The notes: a model not told the origin generated them from the sequence alone. A stretch of DNA of 50,619 bases from JAHJCL01 sp964504075 (GCA_964504075.1 CAZDCT010000002.1:1-50619); one strand, 5' to 3'. Positions 1-8,149 are shown, counted from the stretch's first letter. Translations and numbers: made by a program.

Positions 1-378
1 AAAATTACTTTAAACAATGATGGTGACGGATTAAATCTTATCCAGCCCGATGGAAAAATTATAGATAGAGTAGATTTTGAAAAAGCCTCTTTAGCACAAT
101 CGTATAATCAAACCGAATCCGGCTGGTTTTGGAGCTCAACCCTTACTCCAGGAAAAGAAAATATTGTTATAAAAGAAGAGTCTGTTCAGTCAGAGATAAA
201 AAACATATCTCTTGAAAACGAAACAGATAATGATCTTTCTAAAAAAGAACTGGCTGCGATCAATGAGCAGGTTGCAGAATCTTTCAACTTTCTTAACATT
301 TTATTCTCTGCCCTGATCCTCGCTTTTGCCTCAGGAATAATAATTCTAATATTTAGAAAAAGAATAAGATCTAATTGA
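1..378 (+). CDS. C-terminal end of a lamin-tail-domain surface protein (5' truncated)
   Basis: An open frame enters from the left edge and stops at TGA 376-378, giving the last 125 residues. The first ~50 residues (GDGLNLIQPDGKIIDRVDF, then SGWFWSSTLTPGKEN) have the look of the lamin tail domain: an Ig-like fold with a late W..S.TPTPG.N motif, common at the C-terminus of secreted CPR proteins. An acidic linker follows, then one hydrophobic helix (about residues 97-118) and a short FRKRIRSN tail. The protein is probably exported and anchored in the membrane by its C-terminus. The N-terminal part, and so the function, lies outside the window. Confidence 0.7.
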   Translation, partial: KITLNNDGDGLNLIQPDGKIIDRVDFEKASLAQSYNQTESGWFWSSTLTPGKENIVIKEESVQSEIKNISLENETDNDLSKKELAAINEQVAESFNFLNILFSALILAFASGIIILIFRKRIRSN

Positions 379-403
379 TTTTAAAAACAAATTAGAATAG
401 AAT
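375..403 (+). promoter_or_regulatory. Promoter of yebC, near-leaderless
   Basis: TTGATT (375-380), a 17-nt spacer and TAGAAT (398-403) lie just before the yebC ATG at 412. Only 8 nt separate the -10 box from the start codon, so the expected transcription start is at or within 2 nt of the ATG. Confidence 0.5.
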
Positions 404-411
404 AAAAAATT

Positions 412-1143
412 ATGAGCGGACATTCGCATTTCTCAAAAATTAAACATAAAAAATCCATCACTGATGCTAAAAGAGGTCAGGTGTTTTCAAAAATGGCAAA
501 AGTTCTTGCAATCGCAGTTCGTGAAGGCGGAGCAGATCCAGAAACTAATTCTAAGTTACGCTTGGCAATCGAACAGGCCAAAGCTATTAATCTTCCTAAA
601 GACAATATTGAACGAGCCATTAAAAAGGGAGTTGGAGAAACAGGAGGAGCTCGATTGGAAGAGGTTTTGTTTGAAGCCTATGGTCCTGGAGGCATAGCCA
701 TTATTATTGAAGGCATTACTGACAATAAAAACAGGGCTTTGGGAGAGATTAAGCAAATCTTAAATCAACATAATGGAAAATTAGCTGGAGAAGGTTCAGT
801 AAAATGGCTTTTTGAAAGAAAAGGTGTGGTTATTGTTGAAGCTGGAAACCAAACATCTCAGCTCAAAGAAGAATTGGAATTAAAGGCAATCGAGGCTGGA
901 GCAGAGGATGTACTTTGGCGCGATGGGTTCTTAGAGGTTTACACAAAAGCAAATGATCTTGAAAAGATAAAGAACGATTTAGAGAAACAGGGACAAAAAA
1001 TTGAATCAGCCTCTTTGGCTTGGATTGCTAAAGAAGAAATTGAAGTAGAGGAAAAACAGAAACAAGCTTGCGAAAATCTTTTTGAAAGCTTAGATGAAAG
1101 CGATTCTGTCCAAGAAATTTACTCTAATATCAAGTTTTTGTGA
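412..1143 (+). CDS. yebC: YebC/PmpR (TACO1) family protein
   Basis: 243 aa, the usual length for the family. The N-terminus MSGHSHFSKIKHKK and the following DAKRGQVFSKMAKVLAIAVREGG are the family signature, and the three-domain YebC sequence continues to the end. Family members have been described as DNA-binding transcriptional regulators and, more recently, as factors that help ribosomes through difficult peptide sequences; the sequence cannot separate these roles. The ATG at 412 is the only sensible start and has no Shine-Dalgarno, consistent with the adjacent leaderless promoter. The C-terminus carries an acidic extension (about residues 215-235). A small nuclease-like gene follows after 13 nt. 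Confidence 0.93.
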   Translation: MSGHSHFSKIKHKKSITDAKRGQVFSKMAKVLAIAVREGGADPETNSKLRLAIEQAKAINLPKDNIERAIKKGVGETGGARLEEVLFEAYGPGGIAIIIEGITDNKNRALGEIKQILNQHNGKLAGEGSVKWLFERKGVVIVEAGNQTSQLKEELELKAIEAGAEDVLWRDGFLEVYTKANDLEKIKNDLEKQGQKIESASLAWIAKEEIEVEEKQKQACENLFESLDESDSVQEIYSNIKFL

Positions 1144-1156
1144 AACAAAAACGAAG

Positions 1157-1456
1157 ATGGCAAAAGAATCTGTAATTCGAAAAAAAGCAATTCAAATATT
1201 AGAAGACGATGGGTGGGTTGTCTGGTTTGCCCCCAAGGTAAAGTATCAACAGACGGATGTCTTCGGGATTATTGACTTATTGGCCATTAGGGGAAAAAGG
1301 ATGAAAAAAATCCAATTAACTACTTTACCTAATATTTCGACAAGAAGAAGAAAAATACAAAAATTCCTTAAAAAATTTAAAATAGAAATGTCAGTTCAAA
1401 TTTGGGCCTGGAATAAAAAGAAAAAGAAGTTTAGAAAAGAAAAAGTTGAGAGTTAA
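1157..1456 (+). CDS. Small basic protein, possible PD-(D/E)XK nuclease-like fold
   Basis: 99 aa, starting at ATG 1157. A longer frame opens at 1094 inside yebC, but the 1157 start leaves yebC intact and gives MAKESVIRKKAIQILEDDGW. The layout resembles small PD-(D/E)XK or VRR-NUC-like proteins: an N-terminal helix, then D-V-F-G-I-I-D-LLAI (about residues 33-43), then a strand KKIQLTT where an active nuclease would have E/QxK. A very basic C-terminus follows. The catalytic E/D-x-K is not clearly present, so it could be an inactive nucleic-acid-binding relative. It is probably co-transcribed with yebC. Confidence 0.5.
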   Translation: MAKESVIRKKAIQILEDDGWVVWFAPKVKYQQTDVFGIIDLLAIRGKRMKKIQLTTLPNISTRRRKIQKFLKKFKIEMSVQIWAWNKKKKKFRKEKVES

Positions 1457-1488
1457 AACCCCGTTCAAAGAAATAAATCTCTTTTCTT

Positions 1489-1554
1489 TACTCAAAGAGC
1501 TAAAGCTCTTTTTGACAGAGCCTTTATGTGAAATAATTTTTTGTAAGGCTCTGT
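1489..1554 (+). repeat. Two-hairpin element, copy 1
   Basis: Hairpin 1 is AAAGAGC-TAAA-GCTCTTT (1494-1511), followed by TT, and could act as a weak terminator after the nuclease-like gene. Hairpin 2 pairs ACAGAGCCT (1515-1523) with AGGCTCTGT (1546-1554) around a 22-nt AT-rich loop. A second copy at 41204-41270 matches 31 of 32 nt across hairpin 1, and its hairpin 2 keeps pairing through compensatory changes. Confidence 0.55.
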
Positions 1555-1556
1555 GC

Positions 1557-1584
1557 TTGACAAGCCTTTTTGAATATATATAAT
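1557..1584 (+). promoter_or_regulatory. Strong sigma70-type promoter
   Basis: TTGACA (1557-1562), a 16-nt spacer, then TATAAT (1579-1584): both hexamers are perfect. It points toward the acidic-repeat gene at 1667. Confidence 0.65.
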
Positions 1585-1658
1585 GCTTGTTATAAGCCTA
1601 AAAAATGGGCTTTTCTAATTGACCCAAAAGGTCGGGAAATTAAAAAATCTTAACAAGC
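1585..1658 (+). other. Possible structured leader, three stems
   Basis: GCTTGTTA (1585-1592) is exactly complementary to TAACAAGC (1651-1658). Between them are AAGCCTA/TGGGCTT (1594-1612, with one G-U pair) and TGACC/GGTC(G) around CAAAA (1620-1634). This makes a closed multi-branch of about 74 nt ending 8 nt before ATG 1667. The start predicted from the adjacent promoter (about 1591) would remove most of the closing 5' arm, so the fold needs an upstream start or may be chance. Confidence 0.3.
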
Positions 1659-1666
1659 TAATAAAA

Positions 1667-1908
1667 ATGATTTACGAAAAAATTTTAAACCAAGAAGAAA
1701 CTGAGGAGAAAGATACTGAGGAAAGTTCAGANNNNNNNNNNNNNNNNNNNNNNNNNNNNNNNNNNNNNNNNNNNNNNNNNNNNNNNNNNNNNNNNNNNNN
1801 NNNNNNNNNNNNNNNNNNNNNNNNNNNNNNNAAGATACTGAGGAAAGTTCAGAAGAAGATACTGAGGAAAGTTCAGAAGAAGATACCGAGGAAGCTTCAG
1901 AAGAATAG
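1667..1908 (+). CDS. Acidic tandem-repeat protein, interrupted by a scaffold gap
   Basis: The frame from ATG 1667 (MIYEKILNQEETEEKDTEESS) runs into 100 N; a TTG at 1619 would add 16 residues. After the gap, the frame consistent with the left side reads EDTEESSE repeats and ends EEASEE-stop at 1906-1908. The N run is not a multiple of three, so a naive translation across it shifts into a false Lys-rich frame. The product is a small, very acidic, low-complexity protein of unknown function and unknown repeat number. It has a strong promoter upstream and a terminator directly after it. Confidence 0.45.
1732..1831. other. Assembly gap (100 N)
   Basis: Exactly 100 N, a conventional placeholder for unknown length. 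It lies inside a 24-bp tandem repeat, which explains the assembly break. Confidence 0.97.
1832..1902 (+). repeat. 24-bp tandem repeat (EDTEESSE)
   Basis: Three units are visible after the gap: 1832-1854 (first base lost in the gap), 1855-1878 and 1879-1902. The last has two substitutions (ACC for ACT, GCT for AGT). One more partial unit ends at the left edge of the gap. Each unit encodes eight residues. Confidence 0.9.
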
Positions 1909-1919
1909 TTCTAAAAACA

Positions 1920-1948
1920 AAACCCGCCCATAATTAAGTGGCGGGTTT
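1920..1948. terminator. Bidirectional terminator between acidic-repeat gene and tyrS
   Basis: A 9-bp stem AAACCCGCC / GGCGGGTTT (1920-1928 / 1940-1948) with an 11-nt loop. Read on the minus strand, it is followed by TTTTGTTTTT, a good U-tract for the end of tyrS. Confidence 0.85.
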
Positions 1949-1949
1949 G

Positions 1950-3146
1950 TTATTCAATCTTTGCAAACTTTCTCTTCCCAACTTGAACAACCTGTCCCTT
2001 TTTGGTTTTAACAATTACCTTCCAATCTTTTTCAACCTTTCCGTCTATTTTGACTCCTTTTTGTAAAATCAATCTTTTGCCTTCTGTTTTTGAAGAAACT
2101 AATTTTGTTTTAATCAAAAGATCAAGAATATTAATTACCTTCTCTTTAATTGAAACTTTTACTATTTTTTGAGGCAGTTTCTTTTGTTTAAATACTCTTG
2201 TAAATTCTGATTGAGCAATTTTTGCTTTTCTTTTTGAATGATAGATTTGGACAATCTCAAAACCTAATGCCTCTTTTAAGGTCATTGGATTCACCTTCTT
2301 TAACTTAAGTTGTCTCTTGTATTGCTTAACTAAATCAATTGGAACATTGGTTAGCGTCTCAAAATAAGAAATAATTAGTTTGTCGGGAATAGACATAATT
2401 TTTCCAAACATTTCTTTTGGAGAATCAGATAGCCAAACACAATTACCAGAAGTTTTGCTCATTTGATTACCGTCTATACCAAGAATCATGGGAACGGTTA
2501 AGACTAATTTTTCTCGGTTTTTCATTTTTTGCTGAAGCTCTCTGCCAATAAGCATGTTAAATGTTTGGTCCGTTCCTCCAATTTCTAAATCAACATCCAT
2601 GGCTACTGAATCATACCCCTGAAGCAAAGGATACAGGGTTTCATGCATCCAAACAGTGTCTCCTCTTTTAATGCGCTTTTGAAACATATCTCTTTTAAAA
2701 AGCCGAATAGATGATATATTGGAAGCAATTTCAATAATTCCTTTAAGGTCTAATTTTAAAAGCCAATCTCCATTATATTTAATTTTTATTTTAGAAAAAT
2801 CTAAAATCTTACTTGCTTGTTTTTTCCAAGTTGCAATATTTCTTTTAATTTCTTTTTCAGTAATATAGGGTCGGGCTTTATCTCTGCCTGATGGATCTCC
2901 AGCTAAAACTGTTCCTGTCCCAACCAAAAGAATGGCCTCGTGCCCTAAATCAGCAAACTCTTGAAGCTTTTTTAAAGCAACAGAATGGCCCAGATGAAGC
3001 TTGGTACCGGTAGGATCAATGCCCAAATAAAGCCTAATCTTTTTCTTACGCATTAAGCTTTTGAGCTCTGCTTTAGTAGGCAGAATTTTGTCTACTCTTC
3101 TTGTCAAAACTTCATCAATTTTTTCAGAGCAACTATTTATTTTCAT
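1950..3146 (-). CDS. tyrS: Tyrosyl-tRNA synthetase
   Basis: 398 aa class I synthetase that charges tRNA-Tyr. The HIGH motif appears as HLGH (residues 51-54) after YLGIDPTGTKL, and the KMSKS loop as QMSKTS (228-233). The tyrosine/ATP pocket segment DLEIGGTDQTFN is around 186-197. A C-terminal S4 RNA-binding domain (about 335-398) completes the long bacterial form. The gene is divergent from pbp1A, 45 bp away. A box set TTTACA-17-TAAAAT lies with its -10 only 8 nt before the ATG, suggesting a leaderless message. Confidence 0.95.
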   Translation of the reverse strand: MKINSCSEKIDEVLTRRVDKILPTKAELKSLMRKKKIRLYLGIDPTGTKLHLGHSVALKKLQEFADLGHEAILLVGTGTVLAGDPSGRDKARPYITEKEIKRNIATWKKQASKILDFSKIKIKYNGDWLLKLDLKGIIEIASNISSIRLFKRDMFQKRIKRGDTVWMHETLYPLLQGYDSVAMDVDLEIGGTDQTFNMLIGRELQQKMKNREKLVLTVPMILGIDGNQMSKTSGNCVWLSDSPKEMFGKIMSIPDKLIISYFETLTNVPIDLVKQYKRQLKLKKVNPMTLKEALGFEIVQIYHSKRKAKIAQSEFTRVFKQKKLPQKIVKVSIKEKVINILDLLIKTKLVSSKTEGKRLILQKGVKIDGKVEKDWKVIVKTKKGQVVQVGKRKFAKIE

Positions 3147-3154
3147 ATATTTTT

Positions 3155-3183
3155 ATTTTAAGATAAAAACATGGATATGTAAA
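3155..3183 (-). promoter_or_regulatory. Promoter of tyrS, near-leaderless
   Basis: On the minus strand: TTTACA (3178-3183), a 17-nt spacer and TAAAAT (3155-3160), followed by 8 nt and the tyrS ATG at 3146. Confidence 0.5.
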
Positions 3184-3191
3184 TCAAAATT

Positions 3192-5156
3192 ATGGCAAAA
3201 AGAAGAATTTATAGAAAAACCTACAAAAGAAAACGGGCAACAAAAAAAAGAACAAAACTTTATTCAATCATTAAACTATTTATTTATTGTTCTTTGTTCG
3301 CTGTTTTTTGTTCTTTGCTTTTGTTTATTTACTATGGAAAAGATTTGCCTCGCCCAGAAAAATTTAGCGAAAAACAGTTTATTCAGTCTACTAAAATTTA
3401 TGACCGAACTGGAGAAATAGTTTTGTACGATATCTACGGAGAAGAAAAAAGAACTTATGTCTCATTAAGCGAAATCCCTGACCATTTAAAACAAGCTGTT
3501 ATTGCGACCGAGGATGCTAATTTTTACAATCATTTCGGAATTGATATCACAGGAATAATTAGATCTATATTAGCTGATTTAAAAATAGGAAAGCCGACCT
3601 ATGGGGGTTCAACAATCCCTCAACAATTAATCAGATCAAGTTTTCTGTCTCTTGAGAAAACAGCTCAAAGAAAAATCAGGGAGGTTATCTTGGCCCTAGA
3701 GTTAGATCGTCGCTATTCTAAAGACCAGATTTTAGAATGGTATTTAAATCAAGTGCCTTTTGGTTCAAATGCTTATGGAGTAGAAGCGGCAAGTCAAACC
3801 TTTTTTCAAAAGCCTGTTTCTCAAATTTCAGTAGCTCAGGCAGCTATTCTTACCTCTTTAATCCAAGCTCCGAGCTATTTGTCTCCTTATCAAAACAAGG
3901 AAGAATTACTTGAAAGAAAAGATTATGTATTAGATAGAATGGCTCAAGAAGGGTATTTAACTAAACAAGAGGCTGAATTAATAAAAAAAGAAGAATTGAG
4001 CTTTGAAAGACCTACTACTCTTAAGGCGCCTTATTTTACCTTAGAATACGTAAAGCCCTACCTTGAAAATAAATATGGTGAAGATTTTTTAAGAGAAAAT
4101 GGTTTAAGAGTTTATACCTCTTTAGACTGGGAACTTCAAGAAGCAGCTGAAAATATTATTGAGCAAGGAGTAAAAGCAAACAAATATAATAACGCTCATA
4201 ATGCTGCCTTAGTATCAATTAATCCTAAAACTGGTGAGATTTTAGCTATGGTTGGAGGCGCTGGTTATTTTGAAGACCCTTATCCTCCAAACTGTGTTTC
4301 TGAAGAAAATTGTAAATTTAGCCCTCAATTTAATGTAACTACTTTAGGGTTAAGACAACCAGGGTCTTCTTTTAAACCTTTTGTTTATGCTACTGCTTTT
4401 AAAAATGGATTTACCCCTGATACAACCGTGATTGATGAGAAAACAAACTTTGGAGTCTGGGGAGGAAAAGAATATATACCTGAAAACTATGATGGACTTT
4501 ATAGAGGAGAAATAACTCTTAGACAAGCTCTTGCTCAATCAATCAATGTGGCCTCTGTAAAGGTTCTTTTAGATATGGCTGGACCAGAAATAGATAACTC
4601 GGTTAAAACAGCACAAGACCTTGGGATTACCACCCTAAAGCCACCCTATGGCCCCTCAATCGTTTTAGGAGGATGGGAGGTCAAGCTTTTAGACATGGTT
4701 TCTGCTTATGGGGTTTTTGCTACAGAAGGATTAAAAGTTTCTCCAGTTACTATTTTAAGAATAGAGGACTCAAAAGGAAATATTATAGAAGAAAATAAAA
4801 AAACCCAGAAAAGGGTTTTATCTATTGAGCCATGCAGAATGATTAATAGTATTTTATCAGACAATGAAGCAAGAGCTCCTATGTTTGGATGGAACTCTCC
4901 ACTTTATTTTAGGGATTATCAGATAGCCGCTAAAACAGGAACAACCCAAAACTATCAAGATGCTTGGACCATAGGTTATAGTCCTTCAGTCGCAACTGGT
5001 GTTTGGGTTGGAAATAATGATAATACTCCTATGGAAGAAAAGCCAGGTGTAGTTTTAGCAGGTCCTATTTTTCATAGTTTCATGGAACAGGCTTTAAAAA
5101 AATATCCTCAAGAAAATTTTACTCCACCTGAACCCCTTGATACTAACTTGCCTTAA
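3192..5156 (+). CDS. Class A penicillin-binding protein (PBP1A-type)
   Basis: 654 aa bifunctional peptidoglycan synthase. A basic cytoplasmic N-terminus leads to one membrane helix (about 25-48). The GT51 transglycosylase domain shows E107-D-A-N-F-Y-N-H-F-G, GGSTIPQQ (138-145), RKIREVILALELDRRYSKDQI and EWYLNQVPFG. The transpeptidase domain has all three motifs: S392-S-F-K395 (SxxK), S450-I-N (SxN) and K581-T-G-T. Both activities therefore look intact, indicating a real peptidoglycan wall. It starts at ATG 3192, divergent from tyrS; its last 14 nt overlap the end of dnaN on the other strand. Confidence 0.95.
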   Translation: MAKRRIYRKTYKRKRATKKRTKLYSIIKLFIYCSLFAVFCSLLLFIYYGKDLPRPEKFSEKQFIQSTKIYDRTGEIVLYDIYGEEKRTYVSLSEIPDHLKQAVIATEDANFYNHFGIDITGIIRSILADLKIGKPTYGGSTIPQQLIRSSFLSLEKTAQRKIREVILALELDRRYSKDQILEWYLNQVPFGSNAYGVEAASQTFFQKPVSQISVAQAAILTSLIQAPSYLSPYQNKEELLERKDYVLDRMAQEGYLTKQEAELIKKEELSFERPTTLKAPYFTLEYVKPYLENKYGEDFLRENGLRVYTSLDWELQEAAENIIEQGVKANKYNNAHNAALVSINPKTGEILAMVGGAGYFEDPYPPNCVSEENCKFSPQFNVTTLGLRQPGSSFKPFVYATAFKNGFTPDTTVIDEKTNFGVWGGKEYIPENYDGLYRGEITLRQALAQSINVASVKVLLDMAGPEIDNSVKTAQDLGITTLKPPYGPSIVLGGWEVKLLDMVSAYGVFATEGLKVSPVTILRIEDSKGNIIEENKKTQKRVLSIEPCRMINSILSDNEARAPMFGWNSPLYFRDYQIAAKTGTTQNYQDAWTIGYSPSVATGVWVGNNDNTPMEEKPGVVLAGPIFHSFMEQALKKYPQENFTPPEPLDTNLP

Positions 5157-6276
5157 TAGGCATTACAATATAAAGATAACTTTTATCTCCAACTGGTTTT
5201 AAAACTCCTGGACCATCCTCACTACTAAGTTCAAAAGTGATTTGAGAGCTTTTTATGTTTAAAAGCCCGTCAAGTAAAAATCTATGATTAAAGGCAACTT
5301 CCATCTCTTTACCCTTTATCTTGGCTGGAAAAAAACTATTATATTCTCCTAAATCAGGACTCTGACTAAACACTGTTATTTTTTGTGTTTTAGGATCTAT
5401 TTTTAACTTTATCTCGTTTATCTTGCCACTAAAAATACTGGCTGTTTTAATTTGGTTTAAGAATTCTTCTTTTTTAAGAATAATCTGGGTTTTATATTTT
5501 TCAGGAATAATTTCTTGATAGTTTGGATATTCTCCCTCTATTAATCTTGAGACCAAATGAATTTGTGGATGTGAGGGCAATTCAGGAATTAGTTTTTCAA
5601 ACAAAATCTGATTAGGGGTTAAATAAATTCTAAGTTCTTCTTTTTTTTCTCCAAAAATATTAATAATTTCTTTAACTGCTTTTTGGGGAAGGATTAAAGA
5701 ATATTGTTGACGCAATTTTGCATTCTTTTCAAGGACAACTGTTTTTTCTCCCAACCTAAAACTATCCGTAGCTACCATTTTTATTGAATTTTCTTTAAAA
5801 ATTAAATAAACTCCAGAGATTTCCGGCCTAGTTGTAGATGGACTAGTAATATTTACTACTTGATTTAATCCTTGGCAAAAAATTTCACTATCTATAACAA
5901 CTATTTCTGCTTCAGATATTTGCGGAATAATAGGAAACTCTTCTGTGCTGCATCCCTTCAAACGAGTTTTATAATTTTCGCATTCAATATTTAGAGTTAA
6001 TTTATCAACCTCTAACTTAACTTTTTTATTAGGCAAAAAGCTAATAAAATTAGAAAAAACTTGAGTGGGAACAATAATTTCTCCTTCTTTTTCTATTTTT
6101 GCCAAAGACCACCATTTTATTCCAACCTCTAAATCTGTAGCCGCTAGTTCTAAAAAGTTTTTTTCTGTTCTTAATAAAATATTATTTAAAACAGGAAGAG
6201 AAAGAGATTTAAAAGAAGCTCGACTAACTATTTTTAATCCTTCTTTTAATTTTTCTTGTAAAACTAATAATTTCAT
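5143..6276 (-). CDS. dnaN: DNA polymerase III sliding clamp (beta subunit)
   Basis: 377 aa, normal for the beta clamp. The sequence begins MKLLVLQEKLKEGLKIVSRA and repeats the three clamp folds, ending with the conserved C-terminal segment GPGVLKPVGDKSYLYIVMPI. It forms the ring that tethers the replicative polymerase to DNA. It lies downstream of dnaA on the same strand, separated by a 190-bp AT-rich spacer, and converges with pbp1A with a 14-nt overlap. Confidence 0.95.
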   Translation of the reverse strand: MKLLVLQEKLKEGLKIVSRASFKSLSLPVLNNILLRTEKNFLELAATDLEVGIKWWSLAKIEKEGEIIVPTQVFSNFISFLPNKKVKLEVDKLTLNIECENYKTRLKGCSTEEFPIIPQISEAEIVVIDSEIFCQGLNQVVNITSPSTTRPEISGVYLIFKENSIKMVATDSFRLGEKTVVLEKNAKLRQQYSLILPQKAVKEIINIFGEKKEELRIYLTPNQILFEKLIPELPSHPQIHLVSRLIEGEYPNYQEIIPEKYKTQIILKKEEFLNQIKTASIFSGKINEIKLKIDPKTQKITVFSQSPDLGEYNSFFPAKIKGKEMEVAFNHRFLLDGLLNIKSSQITFELSSEDGPGVLKPVGDKSYLYIVMPIKAS

Positions 6277-6466
6277 TTTAATTATTATTTAAATTATTTA
6301 ATTATTATTAATATTATGTCTGTGAATTATTATATTTTTTTATTCAATTCAATTGGGCAAAAATGGTGATTTACTATAGGAATATTATGTTTTCTTTTTG
6401 TGTAAATATAATTATTTATGTTTTAATAAGTGTTTTTGCTCAACTTTTCCACAAAATTTCCCATGA
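6277..6466. other. AT-rich dnaA-dnaN spacer, candidate oriC
   Basis: 190 bp without a gene. The stretch 6280-6345 is almost pure A/T, like an unwinding element. TTTTCCACA at 6445-6453 is one mismatch from the DnaA box TTATCCACA. No array of perfect boxes is visible. The location between dnaA and dnaN is the classic one, but the dnaA-rpmH spacer is a rival candidate. Confidence 0.4.
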
Positions 6467-7828
6467 CTAAACACTGAAAACTCTCTGTTTAATAAGATTA
6501 ATTTCTTCTGCAATATTCTCGTTTTTATTGATTTCTTTTGTAATTTTTTCATAAGCATGAATGGCTGTAGTATGGTCTCTTCCTCCAAACCTTCTACCAA
6601 TAAAGGGATAAGAACTTTTAAGCTCTTCCCTTAAAAGATACATTGCTATTTGACGAGGCCTGACAATTTCTCTCTTTCTTGAAGAGGATAAAATCTCTTT
6701 CTCTTTTAAGTCGTAAAAATCAGCCACTATCTTAATTATTTTTTTAGGAGTAATTCTTTGTTTGGGTGAAAGAATAAGGTTTTCAAGAAGAGATTTTACC
6801 GTTTCAATATTTGGGGTTTGATTGTTTAATTTTTGATAAGCCGAAACACGAGTTAGAGCTCCTTCTAATTCTCTGATATTTTTTTGAATACTAGAAGCAA
6901 TATAGTCTAAAATATCTTCTGGAAGAGCTATTTTTCCTTCCTCACATTTTATTTTTAAAATAGCCATTCTTGTTTCATAATCAGGATAACTAATGTCAGC
7001 TATCATTCCTCCTTCAAAGCGAGATCTTAGCCTCTCAGCTAAAGCAGAAATTGCTTTGGGCGGTCTGTCAGAGGAAAGAACGATCTGTTTGTTTTGTTCA
7101 TATAAATGGTTAAATATGTGAAAAAATTCTTCTTGAGTTTTTTCTTTTCCAGCTAAAAACTGAACATCATCTAAAATTAAAACATCAATGTTTCTATATT
7201 TTGTTTTAAAATTTTCCATATTATGTTTTCTAATTGCTGAAACTACCCCAGAAGTAAATGTTTCGGATGGAATATATTTAACCTTTTTTTCCGAAAAGTT
7301 TTTTACAACTTTATTTCCAATAGCTTGTAAGAGATGAGTTTTACCTAAACCCACTCTTCCATAAATAAAAAGAGGATTATAAACTTTACCTGGTTCTTTT
7401 GATACTGCCCAACTTGCAGCCTGGGCTAATTCATTAAAAGGGCCGACAATAAAACTTTCGAATGTATATTTTGGATTAATGTTTGTTTCTTTTTGAGTTT
7501 TAAATTCCTGAAGATCAAGTTGTCCTTCTCTAGAAAAAAGAAAAGAGCTTTTATCTAAAACCCTTGTTTCAGTTTTATTTGTTTTATGCTTAATTTCATA
7601 TTTGACCTCTTTGACCCTAGAATCTAATTCGTGTAAAATTTTTAAAATAGTTTTTCCATATTTATTTTGAAGCCATTCTTTGGCAAAAGAATTAGTTACT
7701 GAAATAATTGCCTTGCCTTCTTTTTGACTGATAATGTTGGTGTTTTTAAACCAAGTGGCAAAACTAGCTGGAGAAATATTAAGTTGAATTTGGGCTAAAG
7801 TTGCCTGCCATAAGTCTTGGTTGTTCAT
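6467..7828 (-). CDS. dnaA: Chromosomal replication initiator DnaA
   Basis: 453 aa AAA+ initiator. Domain I is at 1-80, with a variable linker to about 118. The ATPase starts at YTFESFIVGPFN, with Walker A GRVGLGKT (157-164), Walker B VLILDDVQFL, and a sensor-type segment around LSSDRPPKAI. The C-terminal domain IV has the DnaA-box signature GRDHTTAIHAYEKI. DnaA opens the origin and loads the replicative helicase. It is divergent from rpmH, as in many bacteria; a promoter and a DnaA-box-like site lie in the shared spacer, so autoregulation is plausible. Confidence 0.96.
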   Translation of the reverse strand: MNNQDLWQATLAQIQLNISPASFATWFKNTNIISQKEGKAIISVTNSFAKEWLQNKYGKTILKILHELDSRVKEVKYEIKHKTNKTETRVLDKSSFLFSREGQLDLQEFKTQKETNINPKYTFESFIVGPFNELAQAASWAVSKEPGKVYNPLFIYGRVGLGKTHLLQAIGNKVVKNFSEKKVKYIPSETFTSGVVSAIRKHNMENFKTKYRNIDVLILDDVQFLAGKEKTQEEFFHIFNHLYEQNKQIVLSSDRPPKAISALAERLRSRFEGGMIADISYPDYETRMAILKIKCEEGKIALPEDILDYIASSIQKNIRELEGALTRVSAYQKLNNQTPNIETVKSLLENLILSPKQRITPKKIIKIVADFYDLKEKEILSSSRKREIVRPRQIAMYLLREELKSSYPFIGRRFGGRDHTTAIHAYEKITKEINKNENIAEEINLIKQRVFSV

Positions 7829-7866
7829 ATAATTATCAACTCTTAATCTTTTATAAATAATAAATT

Positions 7867-7895
7867 ATTATATCTTATAACCAAGCTAAAATCAA
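7867..7895 (-). promoter_or_regulatory. Promoter of dnaA
   Basis: On the minus strand: TTGATT (7890-7895), a 17-nt spacer and a perfect TATAAT (7867-7872). The expected start is about 7860, leaving a leader of about 32 nt. Confidence 0.6.
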
Positions 7896-7929
7896 AACAA
7901 ACACAATAAAGCCGTAAAGGTGAATAACC

Positions 7930-7938
7930 TGTGGATAT
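7930..7938 (+). promoter_or_regulatory. DnaA-box-like site
   Basis: TGTGGATAT differs from the consensus TGTGGATAA at one position. A weaker TGTGGAATG follows at 7941-7949. The site lies between the divergent dnaA and rpmH promoters and could serve regulation or origin function. Confidence 0.45.
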
Positions 7939-7958
7939 TTTGTGGAATGGATATAATG

Positions 7959-7987
7959 TTGATTTTAAGATTAAAACAAGATAAAAT
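7959..7987 (+). promoter_or_regulatory. Promoter of rpmH, leaderless
   Basis: TTGATT (7959-7964), a 17-nt spacer and TAAAAT (7982-7987), then 6 nt to the rpmH ATG at 7994. The predicted start falls on the A of the ATG. A second TATAAT at 7952-7957 may be an alternative -10. Confidence 0.5.
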
Positions 7988-7993
7988 AAAAAC

Positions 7994-8128
7994 ATGTCAA
8001 TTACTTATAAGCCTAAAAAAAGAAAAAGAAAACGAACTCACGGCTTTAGAAAAAGACAAAAAACCAAATCAGGCCAAAGAGTTTTAGTAAGCAGAAGAAG
8101 AAAAAAAAGAAAAAAGCTTACATTTTAA
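7994..8128 (+). CDS. rpmH: Ribosomal protein bL34
   Basis: 44 aa, extremely basic. The sequence MSITYKPKKRKRKRTHGFRK matches the L34 pattern (short basic head, then HGF..R), and the rest carries the conserved GQRVLVSRRRKKR-type tail. It is a component of the large ribosomal subunit. It is the first gene of the rpmH-rnpA-yidC-jag group, the order seen next to dnaA in many bacteria, with rnpA 21 nt downstream. Confidence 0.95.
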   Translation: MSITYKPKKRKRKRTHGFRKRQKTKSGQRVLVSRRRKKRKKLTF

Positions 8129-8149
8129 GCTAATGTTTTTATTATAGAG

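Noticed and set aside
464..756. Open frames inside yebC on both strands
   Set aside because: They overlap a strongly conserved gene in other frames and show no family features.
1585..1658. A tRNA or tRNA-like gene
   Set aside because: The length and closing stem are suggestive, but there is no T-loop TTCRA motif and the inner stems do not fit tRNA geometry.
1619..1933. Lys-rich frame after the first N gap
   Set aside because: It is a frame-shifted reading caused by 100 N; the frame consistent with the left side gives acidic EDTEESSE repeats and an earlier stop.
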